From: Onchocerca volvulus
Taxonomy: Eukaryota; Nematoda; Chromadorea; Rhabditida; Onchocercidae
Length of the DNA: 64,000 nucleotides
Direction: 5' to 3'
Assembly: GCA_000499405.2 (NCBI GenBank)
Contig: HG738138.1
Location: 12,277,208-12,341,207, forward strand
Each line of letters opens with the position of its first letter. The first letter of the stretch is position 1. The notes beneath the pieces are model-generated. The model saw only the letters and a program-made list of their open reading frames with translations, was not told the DNA's origin and did no database searches. The translations under genes and the position numbers were made by a program. Below are positions 38,301 to 52,500 of this stretch, piece by piece.

Positions 38301-41300
38301 GTGAGAAAATTTTACATGTACTACAGTAAGTCAAAATTGAAATGACGGCAGAATTTTATATCACATTTTTCTTCATTAAAAGATAATCAGCACCACTGCT
38401 TTGAAATGAGTTAACAAATAAACTCATGTGAATTAATGTACACTAATAAATTAGTAAATGAAGGAAAATTTTAAAGAACTAAGCAAAATGAACATTCTCG
38501 GCTTTGTTTGGCCCATGTCCCGCAGCTGGTGGATGGAGAGCGAAAGTTGTGAAATCAAGCATCAAACGAATGAGATCAGGCAAAGCTGGACGTAGGGATG
38601 AACCTGTTTCCAACATATCCTGCAAGTATGCCTGTCAAATAGCATTTCCGTTGGGAAATCACAATTCTGAACTTGAGCAATAGGAAATCAACTGTTTAAC
38701 AAACCTGATATATAATTCGAACACAATTGAGAACAGCTTCTAGAGTTGGAGCAATGTCATTTGCATTCGACAATATAAATGGAACTTGTTCTGCAGTCAA
38801 TGGTACACTAACAATACCCTGAAAAATTGATAATGTTTGATTTATCATCTAGAATATTTATTAAGAATTATCATATTACCTTTAAAATACTCGGTACTTC
38901 ATCATATTTCAAATCATCACACGGGATTTTTTTCCGAACTCGTTCAAATAACGGAATAAATATGTGAAGTAAAGCGATGAGATGCACTTGTCCAGGGATA
39001 AATTCCCCTCCACTCCTAAAATTTTAATATGTAATTTTTCCAAAATATGAAAGTCTACCAGAAATATACACTAAAAAATTTTTTTAACCCATTTAATAAG
39101 AGAATTACGACGGTACATGTAATCTGCAAGCATTAACAAAAAGACGACCAACTTGGCACAAAAAGAGGGTTGAAATATTGCTTTGACTAATAAAATTATT
39201 TGAAAAATCATATGCTACACTCCGAATCCCGTCATCATATCAACGATAACTGGGAGATCTGATAATCTCGAACTCCGAAACAAATTCTACCTCTCAGCTA
39301 AGGGTATCGTGTCGTTCGACGGCAAATTTATTTTGAAAGGTTTGTTTAAAACCAACGTCCGTGACATAACCATCCAACTCTTAAACAAATGGGATTAAAT
39401 TAATTTAATTTTAACTTCATAATATTTTCCAAAAACTATAAAATAATGAAAATCAAGAAACAAGAGAAAAAATTAATAGTAGATTATAATCTATAAGTTC
39501 CAGTTAAACTTATTGACAGCGATGCTTTTACTCGGTAATAACTTCTATGTAAGCAAGAAATATACCTTCCAAGATGCAATCCATAAATGTTCTGGCAAAA
39601 CAGGCGGTTCATCACTAACAGAACTTCCATAAACACAGCTGTAACATACAGTAACATACAAAAGGAATGTAGGCACACCACATCAATACAGAGTTGATCC
39701 TCCGAAGGTCTATATAGAATAAACTCTAATTTTCGTCCTTCTAGAAAAAGCAAGCATAGAACGATCATTAAATTATTATTATTAAGTACAAAATCGCATC
39801 AAAAAAACGGAACTTACTTGGCAAGCTTTTCTTTCTTGCCCATTTCATAGCCTTGTGACGGTGCTTTACCCAATAACAGCTCCTGCAAACATTTCTGATA
39901 TTTGTCTGAAAATTATAATGAACTCTGAAGTAACAGCTGAACAATAAGGTGAACTGACCAACGTAAGCAAAAGTGTTCACTGAACACTAAAAATTTTGAA
40001 AAGTATTGGAAAATTGAGACTGAAAGAAATCACTGAGAGCTTGAAGTGTTATTTAAACTATCTCTTCAAGTCATAACTACAAACCTGGAAGCTCTTAAGT
40101 GCAGCTAAAGTCATTTCACTATTATCAGATGCAACCAAGTATTCGATGTAATGGAGAAGAGTCGCCCAAACTGCTGGAAAGTCATCTGAAATGCATCAAA
40201 GATTGCTGACTTCTATTCATAATTTAAAACACAATCCTTGTTTCCTTATCTGACTCAAAACTCAATTCAAATCTCAGACGCCTAAAAAAATAAAGTGAAC
40301 CAACCAAGTGTAAGCAGAAGTGCTCGCTGGGCATTGAAAATTTTGACAACGCCACTGAGGGTTTGCACTGATGTTTCAGCCCATTGTTTCGATTCGGTAT
40401 CTCTTGAATGATGTATAAGTATATTTGAAGCACCCAAAGCTGAACTATCTGTTCGCGTTGTTGAAGCGCTAAGTGTTAAAGCTCGCACTTTGTCTAACAT
40501 TGGAAAAAGTATCTGCAATTCAAGAATTTTTTTTACTATCAATTCCATGAATAAAACTGAAAATTAGGAATGTATGCCTAAAGAGTTAACATAAAAATCC
40601 ACTAAATAAAAATCACGAACTTTTGAGACCTAAAATGGGATAAAGAATAATATTTCAATACCTTCCAGACCATATGTTTCCAAGTAGCTGGTTTCAGAGC
40701 CGAACCATGTGCAGCAATTGTTTGCAGCAACGTCTGACAAGCACTTTTACGAACTGGTGGTCTAACATCAACGCACAATTCGGAAAGGCAGTTGTACAGC
40801 ACCAGCCAAATTGTTTCACTTTCCTCCTGCGAAAGTTTCGAGTTTTTCCGATAGACAAAATCAGAAATTGTCCACTGAAATGAGTAAATATTATAAACAT
40901 GAAAAATTGCTCTGCAGCTGTCAAAACTTGGAAGGCGCGTTATACATTTAAACTTTCAGGGTTGTTGATGCAGCTATTTCTGCCTATTTTCTAGTTCAAA
41001 ATTATTTAAATTATTATTATGCAAAACTCACCAACTGTCCCAGAGCTGAGAGAGATATATTTAATTCACACTGCTGAGAACCATATTTTGCATCGGTTTC
41101 AACAAGCAGCTGTATACAATGAAAGGGTAATACTTCGAGGAAATCTGTAATCATCAAAGCCACTGCCTCATAACTTTGCTTCACGAGTACTTCATCGAAA
41201 CTAAAATTTCGAAGATTCTTAATTTTTTGCGAGAAATGACAGTGTTGGCTTTTTACAGTCAGGAACAACTATTGTTTTTATAAAAATATTTGAGCAATTC

Positions 41301-44300
41301 TGAAACATGACCAAAAAAATTTCAAAAAATTCAGGCGAAGGGACAGAACAATGTCCATAAATTTTAACTGTTGTTGACCTACTAGTAGATAGATAAAAGT
41401 AAACAATTTAATAATTCCTCTGGTAAGTCTCACCTGTAAACTGAATATCGAACTATAATATCCAGAAAGTTGTGATATAAAAAATTGGAAAATACAGCGA
41501 AAAGCAACCTTAATTTCCCAGCCACAACAACACGAACAATTTCAATAACGGTTGGCCACTGATCGGAGGTTAATTGTTGTCCAGCTGACTGCAGTACATT
41601 TACAAGGCATTCAATTTGCTTCCGGCGTACATCTATATATTCAATTTCGGACATTGATGATAAAGGTGACAGTATCAACTGCTGACGTTTCTGCAACTGA
41701 ATAATAAAAAATGTATTTAAACGAGAATATTTTTAAAAATGCTGCAACAGAGTCAACAACACTCCAGACCATTCCTGAAAACAACTAAAGATACTAGGAC
41801 AATCGATCAATCCGTAGAAGTTTTTTTCTTCTTTTCATTTTCTTGAATCTTATTCCTCTCGCTGATCAACATTCTCCGAATCCTGCTATACCTTATACAA
41901 TATTAAAGAACTCAAGTCGAAATCAGCAAGAGATATGAAAATATCGCGAAGGACAAAGGCCTAGAACACCCACACTGAAACAATACATTACCAGTAAAAT
42001 ACAACAAACCGATTCTGTAATTCCAGTTTTGACTTTTAATGCACTTTTCACCAGTATTGTTAATGCCTGCGCACCCCACTCTCGCAGCTTCGCATAAGGA
42101 TGCCCTGATACCTTCAACATTGTAAAAGTTTTTTCAACCTATTTTTACTTGCTTCGCTATGTGATATAGTTGGATAAATATACGAAAATTTAAATACATA
42201 TACAACGCCAAATGATATGTTACTTCAATAAGATGAGCCGTTACAGGTTTCCAAAAAACTTCCAAACGTGCAAGATTTGCCATTCCTGTCTGCTGTAGCT
42301 TCGCAACAGAAAAAAAAGAAGGCTCACGAGAACCATTCTGTGACACCTAAAATTCCCGTTATTATAGTCACAAATATTTTGAACGAAGGAAAAATTCGAA
42401 AATTTAAGTATTGCTTACGGTCATTGCCTCTGAAGAAAGTTTACATAACGCGGCGATCACATGGTGTAATGCAACATCATCAAGTCCCGATGTCGAATCA
42501 AACAAATTATTTAGCATTGTTGCCTAAAATGTAAGAAATTTTACAAACAAGAAAATCTTGTACTTTATTCATGAATAGGCCAATTTTTGAAATGAGTCAA
42601 TAATATCTCTCTCCAAATGCGGATTTTATGAAACTGATTAAACAAACATACTACGACAGGAACATCAGCCATTGCAGCTGTTGTTAGAACATTGGCATTG
42701 GAGTGTGAACCAGTTACTAGTGAAGTCCCATCAATGGTTTCACCTGAAATTACATAAATATCTAAAGAAATAAGTTTGAACAAATTGCTCAAACTTACTA
42801 AAGATTTGAAGTCACTGTTTCTATCTTTCATACGCACAACCAATTCCTGTTTTGATCTAAGATTCAAAAAATTATTGCTGGCAATTCATAATTACATCAC
42901 ATACCATCAGACCGAAATCCACCTTGCATACTTGGGGTCATCCCCAAAATCCATACTAAATGTTGCATTGAAGCCAGCACAAGATGCCAGCAATCACCCA
43001 AATCTTGACCATTAGTTTGAGCGGAGCTTATCAATACACGTGCCACTTGAACGTTTTTGGCAGTTAACTAGAAAATAAAAACTTAATGACAGAACTGGAA
43101 TTTGACCGAATACATTTAAAATAAAATAAAAATTTTCTAGAAAAATTATCAAGACTAAAACAAATCAATCCAAATCTAAACAAAAGGGACATACCATGAC
43201 AGTTCCACTGTAAAAGTTTAAAGGAAGTGAAGGAGTTGGACAAATAGTACTAACAGCTATAATTTGACATGGTTGACTTGATACTGATTCATTTTCAAAC
43301 TTCTCCACTTTAGAATCTTAAAATAAGTAAATATATAATATTTCAACGACTATAACTGTGACAAACGTTACTAAATACATACACTATCTGAAGTATAAAA
43401 ACAGTAGCAAAAAAAATATATATATATGTTTTTTTGAAAATATAACACGTAAATTTCTGTATGGGACTAAATGACAAGCATGATTAGTGTTTAGCAGGTA
43501 GCTGATCTCAATCGTAATCGCATACTAGGATGAATGTTCAAATAATCTAATAATTATTAGTAATTAGAATGAATTTTGGCAACGTACTAGTCAAAGTATT
43601 TTTGTCCAACTGAAAATTAGTTGAAATTAAAGATTCTGGTATGGCACTTAAGCCACCAGAAGCACTTGCTATTCGCACCAAATATTTTGGTGGTAACGCA
43701 GCTTTACATAGTGCAAAATACGCGGCATCACGGCCAGCTAAATGACCCAAACGACAGGACAAAAGCGTCATCGTGATGAAGCATTTCAAGAGCTGTTCTG
43801 TTATAGATTCGTCGATGCTAAAATTAGGGATAACAAAGGAAAAAAGAAAAAAAAAAAGAAAAATTTTCAAACAACGGAAAAAGATACAGCAACAAACGAG
43901 AAATTCTCGAAATTTGACAAAAATACTAAATCTTTATTTCGAAATATTAAAATCTGCAAACGATGTGTGGCATTACATGATTTATCACTTGTTGGTTGAA
44001 GCGCTTAATACAATCCTTACCTTGCATCTAGAAAAAGTGAAATTGCAACCAAAAGACTCGTATAAGCTGACTGATAGAGCTCTCGTGCTATATCTATAAA
44101 TAATGAATTTATTGATGATTTCTCTCCTTGAAAAATGGCTTTATCAATCAAATTGACAAATTCCTCATATATATTTAACCAGATTAAAACTTTTTATATA
44201 TGACAAATTTACTGCAACCTTTTTTTTCATTTCGTGAGCGCAGAGATTCAATAGCTTCGAAAACTGATTGGCAGCAACTGCTTATACAATAATAAGTTAA

Positions 44301-47300
44301 AGATAATGAATAACCATTAGGTAAATTCAATGCTTCGTGTTTTTCTAGGGAATCTAGTCTGAAAAACAGCAAAGTCTAAAAAAGAAATTTAAATATATAT
44401 GTCAATAGCTTTCAATATTCGTGAAGTAATTAAAAGTAACATGTAGAGCAAAATTCCAAGGTTTTCGTGATTCAGCGCAAATACGCCTTCGCCGATGATG
44501 CAGTTGTACATGTCAATAAAACTAAGTGAACGCAGTTTAAATACCAACCACTAATTTATTCTGTTCAATCCATTCGCTCCTAGTTATGTGTGCTAATTGT
44601 AAAGAGTATAATTATTAAAAAAAATTACAATAAGGATTTCTTGGGGGTAATATTCTGACACAGTGGAATGTACACACCACAATACTGAAAGCCTGGTTGT
44701 GAGCCTGACTGGTTGTTTGCCTCGAATTGCTCTTCATCTTTAGCCACTAAAATAAAAAGTTCTGAACAAAGTTCTCAATTTACAGTAAACTCAATAAAAT
44801 ATTACGTCAGCAGATATATTTGCATCCATAAAATTTATCAGTAACTCTTCTAGGATAGAAATTTCAAAACTCCACAACCCCGTTTCTTGCCAGGATCATA
44901 GAATCCATGAGGTTAGCTTTCAATGTTTTTAGGGACTGAAAAGGATCAGATATACATATAAAGATTGCTAATTTACATAAGGAATATTTTTTAATATTAA
45001 CTATAGTTACACCACTTAGAAGTGGTGTAACTGTTGTTAACATTAAAACTTTTATTATTGAACTCCATAAAAACTCCTTTCTACGTAATAAACTTACTGG
45101 TTTCTGATGTATTTGGACGCAAAAATGACAACTGCATATATGCCGCCAAACCAGATACAATTGAATTGATTGCTTTTGTAGCGCCTGGCCTTGCGTCATA
45201 ATTCTCACAGAACCATCTGAATCAAATCTATCAGCAGTAAATGACAGCTGTGGCGATTAACACTAATAATTAATAACCACTGATAAAATATGGAAATCGA
45301 AAAGGAAGATGGATTAATAAGACTAACGCTTATCGAATGAATTAGTAAAATAATTTTGAGATGTAAACGTACATCAAAAGTTCGGGTAAAACAACAATTT
45401 TGTACAAAACTTCCAGAGCAATAGCCCGCTGCCAACCAAGCTTATCGCATTCCAGAAATTTTACAAGCAACGCCAAGAAGATTTCACATTCTGTCACCTG
45501 AAACAATCGAATCAATTCACGATAATACATCAAGGAAATATATAAAAATAATAAACCACTACAAAATCCTATACAAAGTCTCCTTCTCCTCCCATTTTCG
45601 ATTGCAGTATGCAAATATGTATTCGAGACCGGAAAATCTTTGATTTCAACCAATTCAAGATAAAAAATATAATAAACAAACCAATATATTGTAGTAAAGC
45701 GTAATCAAAATCACGACAACACGTAAAAGTCGCATAGAAATTGGAAAATATACACGTTCGGGTGAACAAGGTATTTGTGATGAAATGGAATCTAATGATG
45801 CGTGCGTACTTGGCGAACAAGGATGTTGAGATGTGATCTAAATCAAATAAATTCAAATGTTTGCATAAATTTGGGTAATATCTGGAACAAAGTATCAATT
45901 TTTCAGGAAAAAAAAAAAATCAAACCGATGAAAACTGATATCATCAAAATCAATATGATAATAAAAGACTGATGATAATAATGAACTGAAGCAAAACCTG
46001 CATATGTTTATGATTCGGTGCGAAAAGTTTGATAATTAGGGGACAAACTTGATCTTTCAATAACTGAGCAAATTCGGAATGCTGAAAAAAAAAATACATT
46101 CGTTGAAACGACAAAAGAAATGGTAAGAAATTACGTAAATGAAGATAAAATTTGTTTCATTTATTAAAATATAAAATACGTTAAGTGTTTAATCTATAAA
46201 TAAGATGACAAAACATCCTTCAAGTCTGCTAATATATAAGTAAAGAACCTTGATAAATACAGATGGATAAGAAGAAAGTACTGATTCTAACAATTCTAAA
46301 CCTAGTGTACGCGTCATTTCCTGAATACCAATCAACCAAAGTGGAGTCTCAGAGTTGATAAGCAAACAAAGATCCTGAAATAAGTAAACAAATTGCTTCC
46401 ACCGATGAAAATGGATCAAGAGAACAATAATTCTAGTGATCAAAAACAAATAACATTTTGAAGTGGCTAAAATTCAATATTGTTAACATAGTTCGACAAA
46501 TATCTGCATATGAAAAAAATATATCATAATCTAAAAACCACAAGCAAAGTGGAAAAAACGAGAACAAGCAATACAAAAAAAAAGTTGGTGAAGATAAAAA
46601 TGAGACTAAAAAAGCAAAAGAAAAAAAGAAAAAAAAAAATGATATTTCGGAATTGAAGAATACGTATTCATCTTATCACCACCAATGTCTTCCAAATAAG
46701 ATAATAAAAAAACTAGGCTTACATGAAACAGCATGTAACCATCCGAAGCACATGGCCTTAAAGTTGGTGGCGGAGCTTTCGCATGTAGTCGTATAGTTTG
46801 ATGAACAATAGGCATTTCACAACCCTTCAAACCATCTTCCTTGAAAAAATCATTTTCATCATTGATTGAAAATATGAAAGCAAATAATTTCAAATTTTTA
46901 TTTTTCAAAAATAGTAGGCGCATTTCTTTTGACGGATAGAAAGAAAATATTCCAAATACTGACATTTTAACTAATGTGGGATAGATCATCCAAAACTGTA
47001 TGGCGGCTAGTTTTATAAATAATTTGTCAGCATGAAATGATATCATAAATGCACACTGGATTGACTTTACAGTATGAAAATCATTAAATAACGAAACAAA
47101 AGCAGATCCTGAAACGCGGCTACCTGGATAACTCGTTCATAAACACAGTTCACCATTTGTCGTACAGTTGCTGATGCTGTATTTATTACAATTGGATCTT
47201 TTGCAAAATTTAAACGGAAGCACATTACTAAGCACTGAAATAAAAAACAAGTAACACCACATACTATAAAATAACATTACACCTGAATAACAAGAAACGA

Positions 47301-48321
47301 ATGTCACCTTTGCAAGCCATTGTCCAGTGACCAGTAATTCAGTGCTGACAAGAGGAGTTAATGTCTGCAAAACTCGTAATTCTTCACATTCTGCTTCCAT
47401 CAAATGCCAAAGTTCATTAACAATAATGTGAGCAGATGCCTGGAATAAATTTTCACTAAGTTTGGTTTCCCAAAAGTTTCCTTAAATTTTAATAACAATC
47501 TTGCAATAAATAATACCAATCAAACTTCACTTCTAACTGCTTATTTTTTCCTTAATCTTCAGAAATGATTTGGATTACTGTCCTAACAGTTTTAACGTCT
47601 GATAAAAATAATAGCTAGTTTGAAATCACATAATCCGAAGTGCTTAATACGCATTTAACAGTGAATTTGAACAGAACAGAGAATGTTCCAACAAAAGATT
47701 ATTCAAATTAAAACAATCCATAACTTATTAAAGAATTGAAAAAAAAAAAAAAACGAGAACATACGGATTCAATGACTCGATGCTGTACCATCTTTTGAAT
47801 GGCTTGTAAGGAAACCTGAACAAGACGAGCATTTCTACTTGAACAACCCAAAATAAGTGGTTGTAACAGTTCAGCACTAGCACAGCGTATGTTTGTTAGC
47901 AAATTTTGCTCACTGGATGCTGCACTAATATTTTTTATCTTCACGAGACCTGATTCTGCTGCCTGGAAAATACGGATGTAACAATAATGAGAAAAACAGA
48001 AACCTCGAGTATATCAAATGAAAATTTAAAAGTCCTGCAATTTGCGAGGTGCCTGGTTAGTTCTGAAATTCAGGATTTGAATATATTCAAATATTTTAAA
48101 TTAGTTCCATAGTACTCGAATTTGAAATGATTTCAGTGACCAAAATAATTCACATTAGCAAATGTAGGAAGTATAACAACAGGTAGCAAATTCATAACTA
48201 CCTCTTTAACTTGTGAATGCTTTTTCCTGGCCTCCGTCGAAAGCGTTCTCAGATCCGACAGCAGATTTTCGACCAGTCTTTTTGCTTCAACAGCTGTACT
48301 GAATGGTCCGCCGCTTGACAT
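35337..48321 (-). CDS. mon-2: MON2 homologue, Golgi/endosome Arf-GEF-like scaffold
   Basis: MON2 is a peripheral HEAT-repeat protein related to the BIG/GBF Arf exchange factors but lacking the Sec7 domain. It works with DOP1 and the flippase Neo1/ATP9A in endosome-to-Golgi traffic. The first exons are clear: 48202-48321 ([20 protein letters not shown]), 47765-47962, 47308-47439, 47124-47234, 46723-46841. The terminal exons are 35769-36005 and 35337-35423. Family-specific stretches in order include [17 protein letters not shown] (46.3 kb), [20 protein letters not shown] (45.4 kb), [20 protein letters not shown] (43.7 kb), [20 protein letters not shown] (42.3 kb), [20 protein letters not shown] (42.0 kb), [19 protein letters not shown] (40.7 kb), [18 protein letters not shown] (40.4 kb) and [18 protein letters not shown] (36.9 kb). 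About 30 exons are expected. I did not fix every middle junction. Human MON2 is about 1,700 residues. Confidence 0.95.
37985..38076. repeat. Inverted repeat with about 35-nt arms in MON2
   Basis: The arm at 37985-38020 (starting GTTCAAATCAACTTCCTA) pairs with 38042-38076 (ending TAGGAAGTTGGTTTGAAC) at roughly 30 of 35 positions, around a loop of about 21 nt. It lies in non-coding sequence between MON2 exons. A fold-back transposon remnant or hairpin RNA are both possible. Confidence 0.75.
44991..45046. repeat. Near-perfect hairpin (27-nt arms, 2-nt loop) in a MON2 intron
   Basis: Arms 44991-45017 and 45020-45046 match at 24 of 27 positions. The inner 13 pairs (AGTTACACCACTT with AAGTGGTGTAACT) are perfect. 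The 2-nt spacer means this is effectively a palindrome and would extrude as a cruciform or fold tightly in the pre-mRNA. Confidence 0.88.
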
Positions 48322-48329
48322 TAAAACCT
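48322..48329 (-). promoter_or_regulatory. Probable trans-splice acceptor of MON2
   Basis: On the minus strand TTATCTTAAG ends at 48328, leaving a 6-nt leader GTTTTA before the ATG. An acceptor this close to the start with no coding exon before it is typical of spliced-leader addition. It fits with MON2 being the downstream gene of a pair with ST7. Confidence 0.6.
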
Positions 48330-49531
48330 TAAGATAAAGAACTTCATTAACACATATTAGGTTTTTTCGCATGCATATTCGTCTTCCAAAAATCAAAACT
48401 ACAAACCAATTTTGTAGTTCGAGATAAAACCGAATGAGCAATGGCTGCAGTAAACATCATCCGCAAAAATCTCAAAAACTTTATGTAACTCAATACAGAC
48501 AACTCGAAAATCATTGGCATGTACGAATTTCGCGAGAAAAGGTGAAGAAACTGGAAAAGTAAAAAATGGCATACTCGGATGACGAATGATTGCGGCTGCA
48601 TGCTCAGAAATGAGAGATTTGTCTCGAAGTCAAAAAATATGAAAACAAATCTAATATCACTCTAAATAGTGAAACAATCACGGTTCGAACCGGAATAAAT
48701 CCACTTTTTATGAAGAATAAACTATTTTATTTATTTTTTGATATAAAAATTGTATGCACCACTGAAAAATCCGCTGATAATTTATAACAGAAAAATCAAT
48801 AAAAAATTCAACCATAAAAATGGATTTAAAAAGGTTTCATGGAAATTTTGAAGAAATTGATATAAATGCAACATCACAATAACAATAACAATACACACAT
48901 ATACACAGAGAAAGAGATAGCAATGATAATCACATCATTTCACCGATTATTTAAAAAAAAAAAACTGTTTTATGTAATAAAACCTGGAAAAGAAAATTCA
49001 CGATTACAAAAAAATAACAGATAACAGAAATAAGAAAAAGGAGAACGAATGAAAGAGCGAACAAATAAAAATCAAAGCACTGGACTATATCTTATTTATT
49101 GTATTCAAGCATTTTGCGATAAAGGCAAAGACATAATAATGACAAGATTATAATCGAGCCAATTGAAAGATGAGTATTCCATGACAAGATACGTGAGATC
49201 TCAAATAAATAAAAGACGACGATATAATATCCGTATCATAATACTACTAAATTGCTAGAATTTCAATTCATTAATAATTACCAATTATTAAAGAATAAAA
49301 GATTTTTAAGCAACGATAAAAGTCAGCAAATCATTTTAGAAATCATTCTTATTAAAATCGGTATTAAATTCTGAACATCTGCTAACTAAAATATCACGGA
49401 ACTACCTGAAATTCTCTTCACAAAGCAAATATTGTAAAAAAAAAAAAGATAGAAAATGTCAGCAGAACACTTCTCATCTAGTTCATGTCGATGTATTTTT
49501 TCTCATATGAATTACGAAAGCATCGAACAAT
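48330..49531. other. Spacer between ST7 and MON2
   Basis: About 1.2 kb with no exon recognised. It carries the ST7 3' flank, including TTATTTATT at 49092-49100, which reads AATAAA on the minus strand about 430 nt after the ST7 stop. Both genes run on the minus strand with ST7 upstream, so this may be an intercistronic region. GGTTCGAACC at 48682-48691 resembles a tRNA T-loop but no tRNA surrounds it. Confidence 0.55.
49095..49100 (-). terminator. Candidate polyadenylation signal of ST7
   Basis: TTTATT on the plus strand is AATAAA on the coding strand, about 430 nt past the ST7 stop codon. Others may be used. Confidence 0.4.
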
Positions 49532-52500
49532 TCAATTGATAGAATCACTGGAAGGTGGAACAACCGGTTTTGATGCGAGAAGATTAATAACGTTATCCGG
49601 TACAAGACTATAAATACTGTCAATAAAACCGAAGAACAAATTTGCAATTGAAGTCAAGGGTTGTATGAATTCCTGCAATGAAAAGGTCAGTGAATGTTAT
49701 AACTGATCATACAACAGTCAAAAGAACCGCTACGAGAATCTAAAATTACCAAATCCTGGATAAAATAAAAATTTATTAACCTCAGTAACAAAAATCGAGG
49801 ATTACTCAAAAACAGCCTACTTCGTGTCCGCCAGAGAGTATTAAGTTACTGGAAATGGCATGTGCCACGGCACAGCAACAATTAGTAATGGATCCGACAA
49901 AAGTTTATATTTGACATCGATAATCATATTTCCGATATTTATTATATTTTCTATATTTCAAAATGTCTTTTAAATATTAATAAAAATAAAAAAGCGAACG
50001 ATCACCTTTGGATACTGATGGGTGACAACGGCTAAAACGATAGTGATGAAGAAAAGCAAGGCTGTGAGTACAGTGAAAAATGGCAAATCACGCTTTGGAT
50101 ACACTGATACCTCGTGCCATGCTAAAAGATATGATACGCTTAGTAAATAAACTAACTGATTTTCTTCTTCTGATGATATCTTATAAAATCCATATTATGT
50201 CGCAACGAAATTAATCTAGAAGAGTCATTTCGAGTAGTTGTTCTACAGATAATTTTATGCATTCCTGAATAATAGGAAAGTATGGAAAACATCAAACAAA
50301 AATTAACAATTAAAAAAAAAAAATGGACTCACATGGTAAAAGTTCTCTATCAGCAGATTCGGTGCACGATGGATAAGGATAAAAAAGATGTCCTTTTTCG
50401 AGTGGATTCGGTATTAGTCGAAATGCTGAAGAAGAAAGACAATTTATATATATATATATGATTCTTTTCTGCTGTAATCCATTTTAATTCTGCAATTTAT
50501 GTTAATTATAGAATCTCGTTAAACAAAAGATAAAAACAAAGCATACTTCCTTCCCAAGTGCACTGCAGCAATGAAAGAGCACCATCGATTCGCTTCCAGT
50601 GCTGCAAATGCCAAAACGAATAAGCAATCGCTTCTGAATCTCCGCGCTTCAACAAATGTTCTGGTGGTAATATTAGTGGTTTCAGTTCTAATAGATACTT
50701 CGCAACATGAGGATTAAATTCAACTGCTCGATGTATCGCATCAACAGCATTCAATTCTGCAGTACTTAATCCACGTCGCAACACGAAGTCCGGCGTGAAC
50801 CTAAACGATAAGCAGTACTACAATTAATTGAGACGTTTCTCATGCATAAATCAGAAGTCCAACCACTTAAAATCATTTTGAAATCGATACGAAGCTGCTA
50901 TATTCCTACGTATGGTGATAGATAAAATTAAAGTTTTGTTGGTAGATTCAGTTTCTGAGTTGTGAAATAGATGGAGACAGATGTCACCATGACAGCAAAA
51001 AAAGTCCACTGTTATCAAAAACGAATCTCAAAAAAGCAAAAGTGTTGAAGCGATAAATGAGCCACTTACTTATCAGCGACAGTTCTCACTTTTAATAAAG
51101 CGGAAGTGAAACATATAGTGGCAGATTTCGGCAAGCTGATATCTAAAAACGAGAAGGATGCCAAAACATCGCATAATGATAGAGAAAAAGTATTAAATGA
51201 ACAGTGTTCGTGAACAATTAACAATAAGTTCGCCAGTAATTCTTGTGGAAATATCCATCTCAGATAAATTTATTACCAAAAATTGATCCTAGTGATAAAA
51301 AAAAAAGATACCATCATATCGAGCTAGAACGGCCTGAGTATCAGCGTAAGCTTGTTGTTCCAACAGCACTTCAATCAGATTTTCATGAATGTTCATTACG
51401 TTAAGCATCGGAAATTCCTTGATCAACTATAATAATTCGTTGAAATAACACACAGCAAATATGGCATTCCAAATCAAACATCTTTTGTACGCGAATTTCG
51501 AGTCATCGTTCATCTTCCCGAAACCAGAAACTGCGGTGGGCAACAAGTCTAAACTCTAATTTTTAGCCTTACACAAATCTAGGATTTCTTTTTAAGAGGA
51601 GAAGCGAGGATGAAAAGTATGGGCTAAAACAATCGCAAAAGTTCTAACGCACTATGGACTTACATCTCGCATCATTTTGACTGCTTCGCGCAAACGTCCT
51701 TGCCGTCGGGCACACATGGCCAGTCGTCGGCGTACGAAAACAAGCAAATTGACATCACGTCCTAAAAATATTCTTTTTGGACGGAAACGTTATAGTCTCA
51801 TAAGACCTTATTTTCTCCGCACATTCGCGGACACCGGTTGGACAGGATCTACCATTAACAAAACATGAATATACCGTACATTAAGAAAAACGATAGCATA
51901 ATAAGAACAAACAAATTAATTGGCAATTAATTTACTATGTACTGGATCCGAAGCTAAGTCATAGTGCACTTGTGATTGGGATTTTCGATAGTTTGCTTCG
52001 GTTATTTTCAACGCTCGCCTAAAAATAATGCAAAGAATAGCATTACGCATATCAATCAAAATTACCACGTTATGCTACTGTATAAGCGATATGACAACCA
52101 CCTGAGGTAACACTATCAACTTATCAAAACGTGACATGGGACGCGATTCAGGCATGCTGTCAGTCGTAGTCGTGAGAAGCAGCGTCATATGATTATTTCA
52201 ACAGAACAGATGCGTAATCGTGCAACTACCGGTGGTAGATGTCGCAAAAGTCACAAGTCGCGTTCAAACCTTTGAATGAATGATATGTCAATATTCTAAA
52301 AATTTGAGAAACACGGTAAAACTTTCACCATGAACAGAAATACCGTGAAAAAAAAAAAAGAAAAATACACGCAATCCTGTCAAAAAAAAAACTGGCATCT
52401 AAAATTACAAAGCATCTTTTCGCCTTACTTCAAAGTTTGTTCTACATCAGCAATCGTTTGACATTGTTCTTCTGCCAGTAATATTAAAGCTGGAGCACAT

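Noticed and set aside
48682..48691. GGTTCGAACC, like a tRNA T-loop
   Set aside because: No A-box, acceptor stem or anticodon arm could be placed on either strand; it is a chance palindrome.
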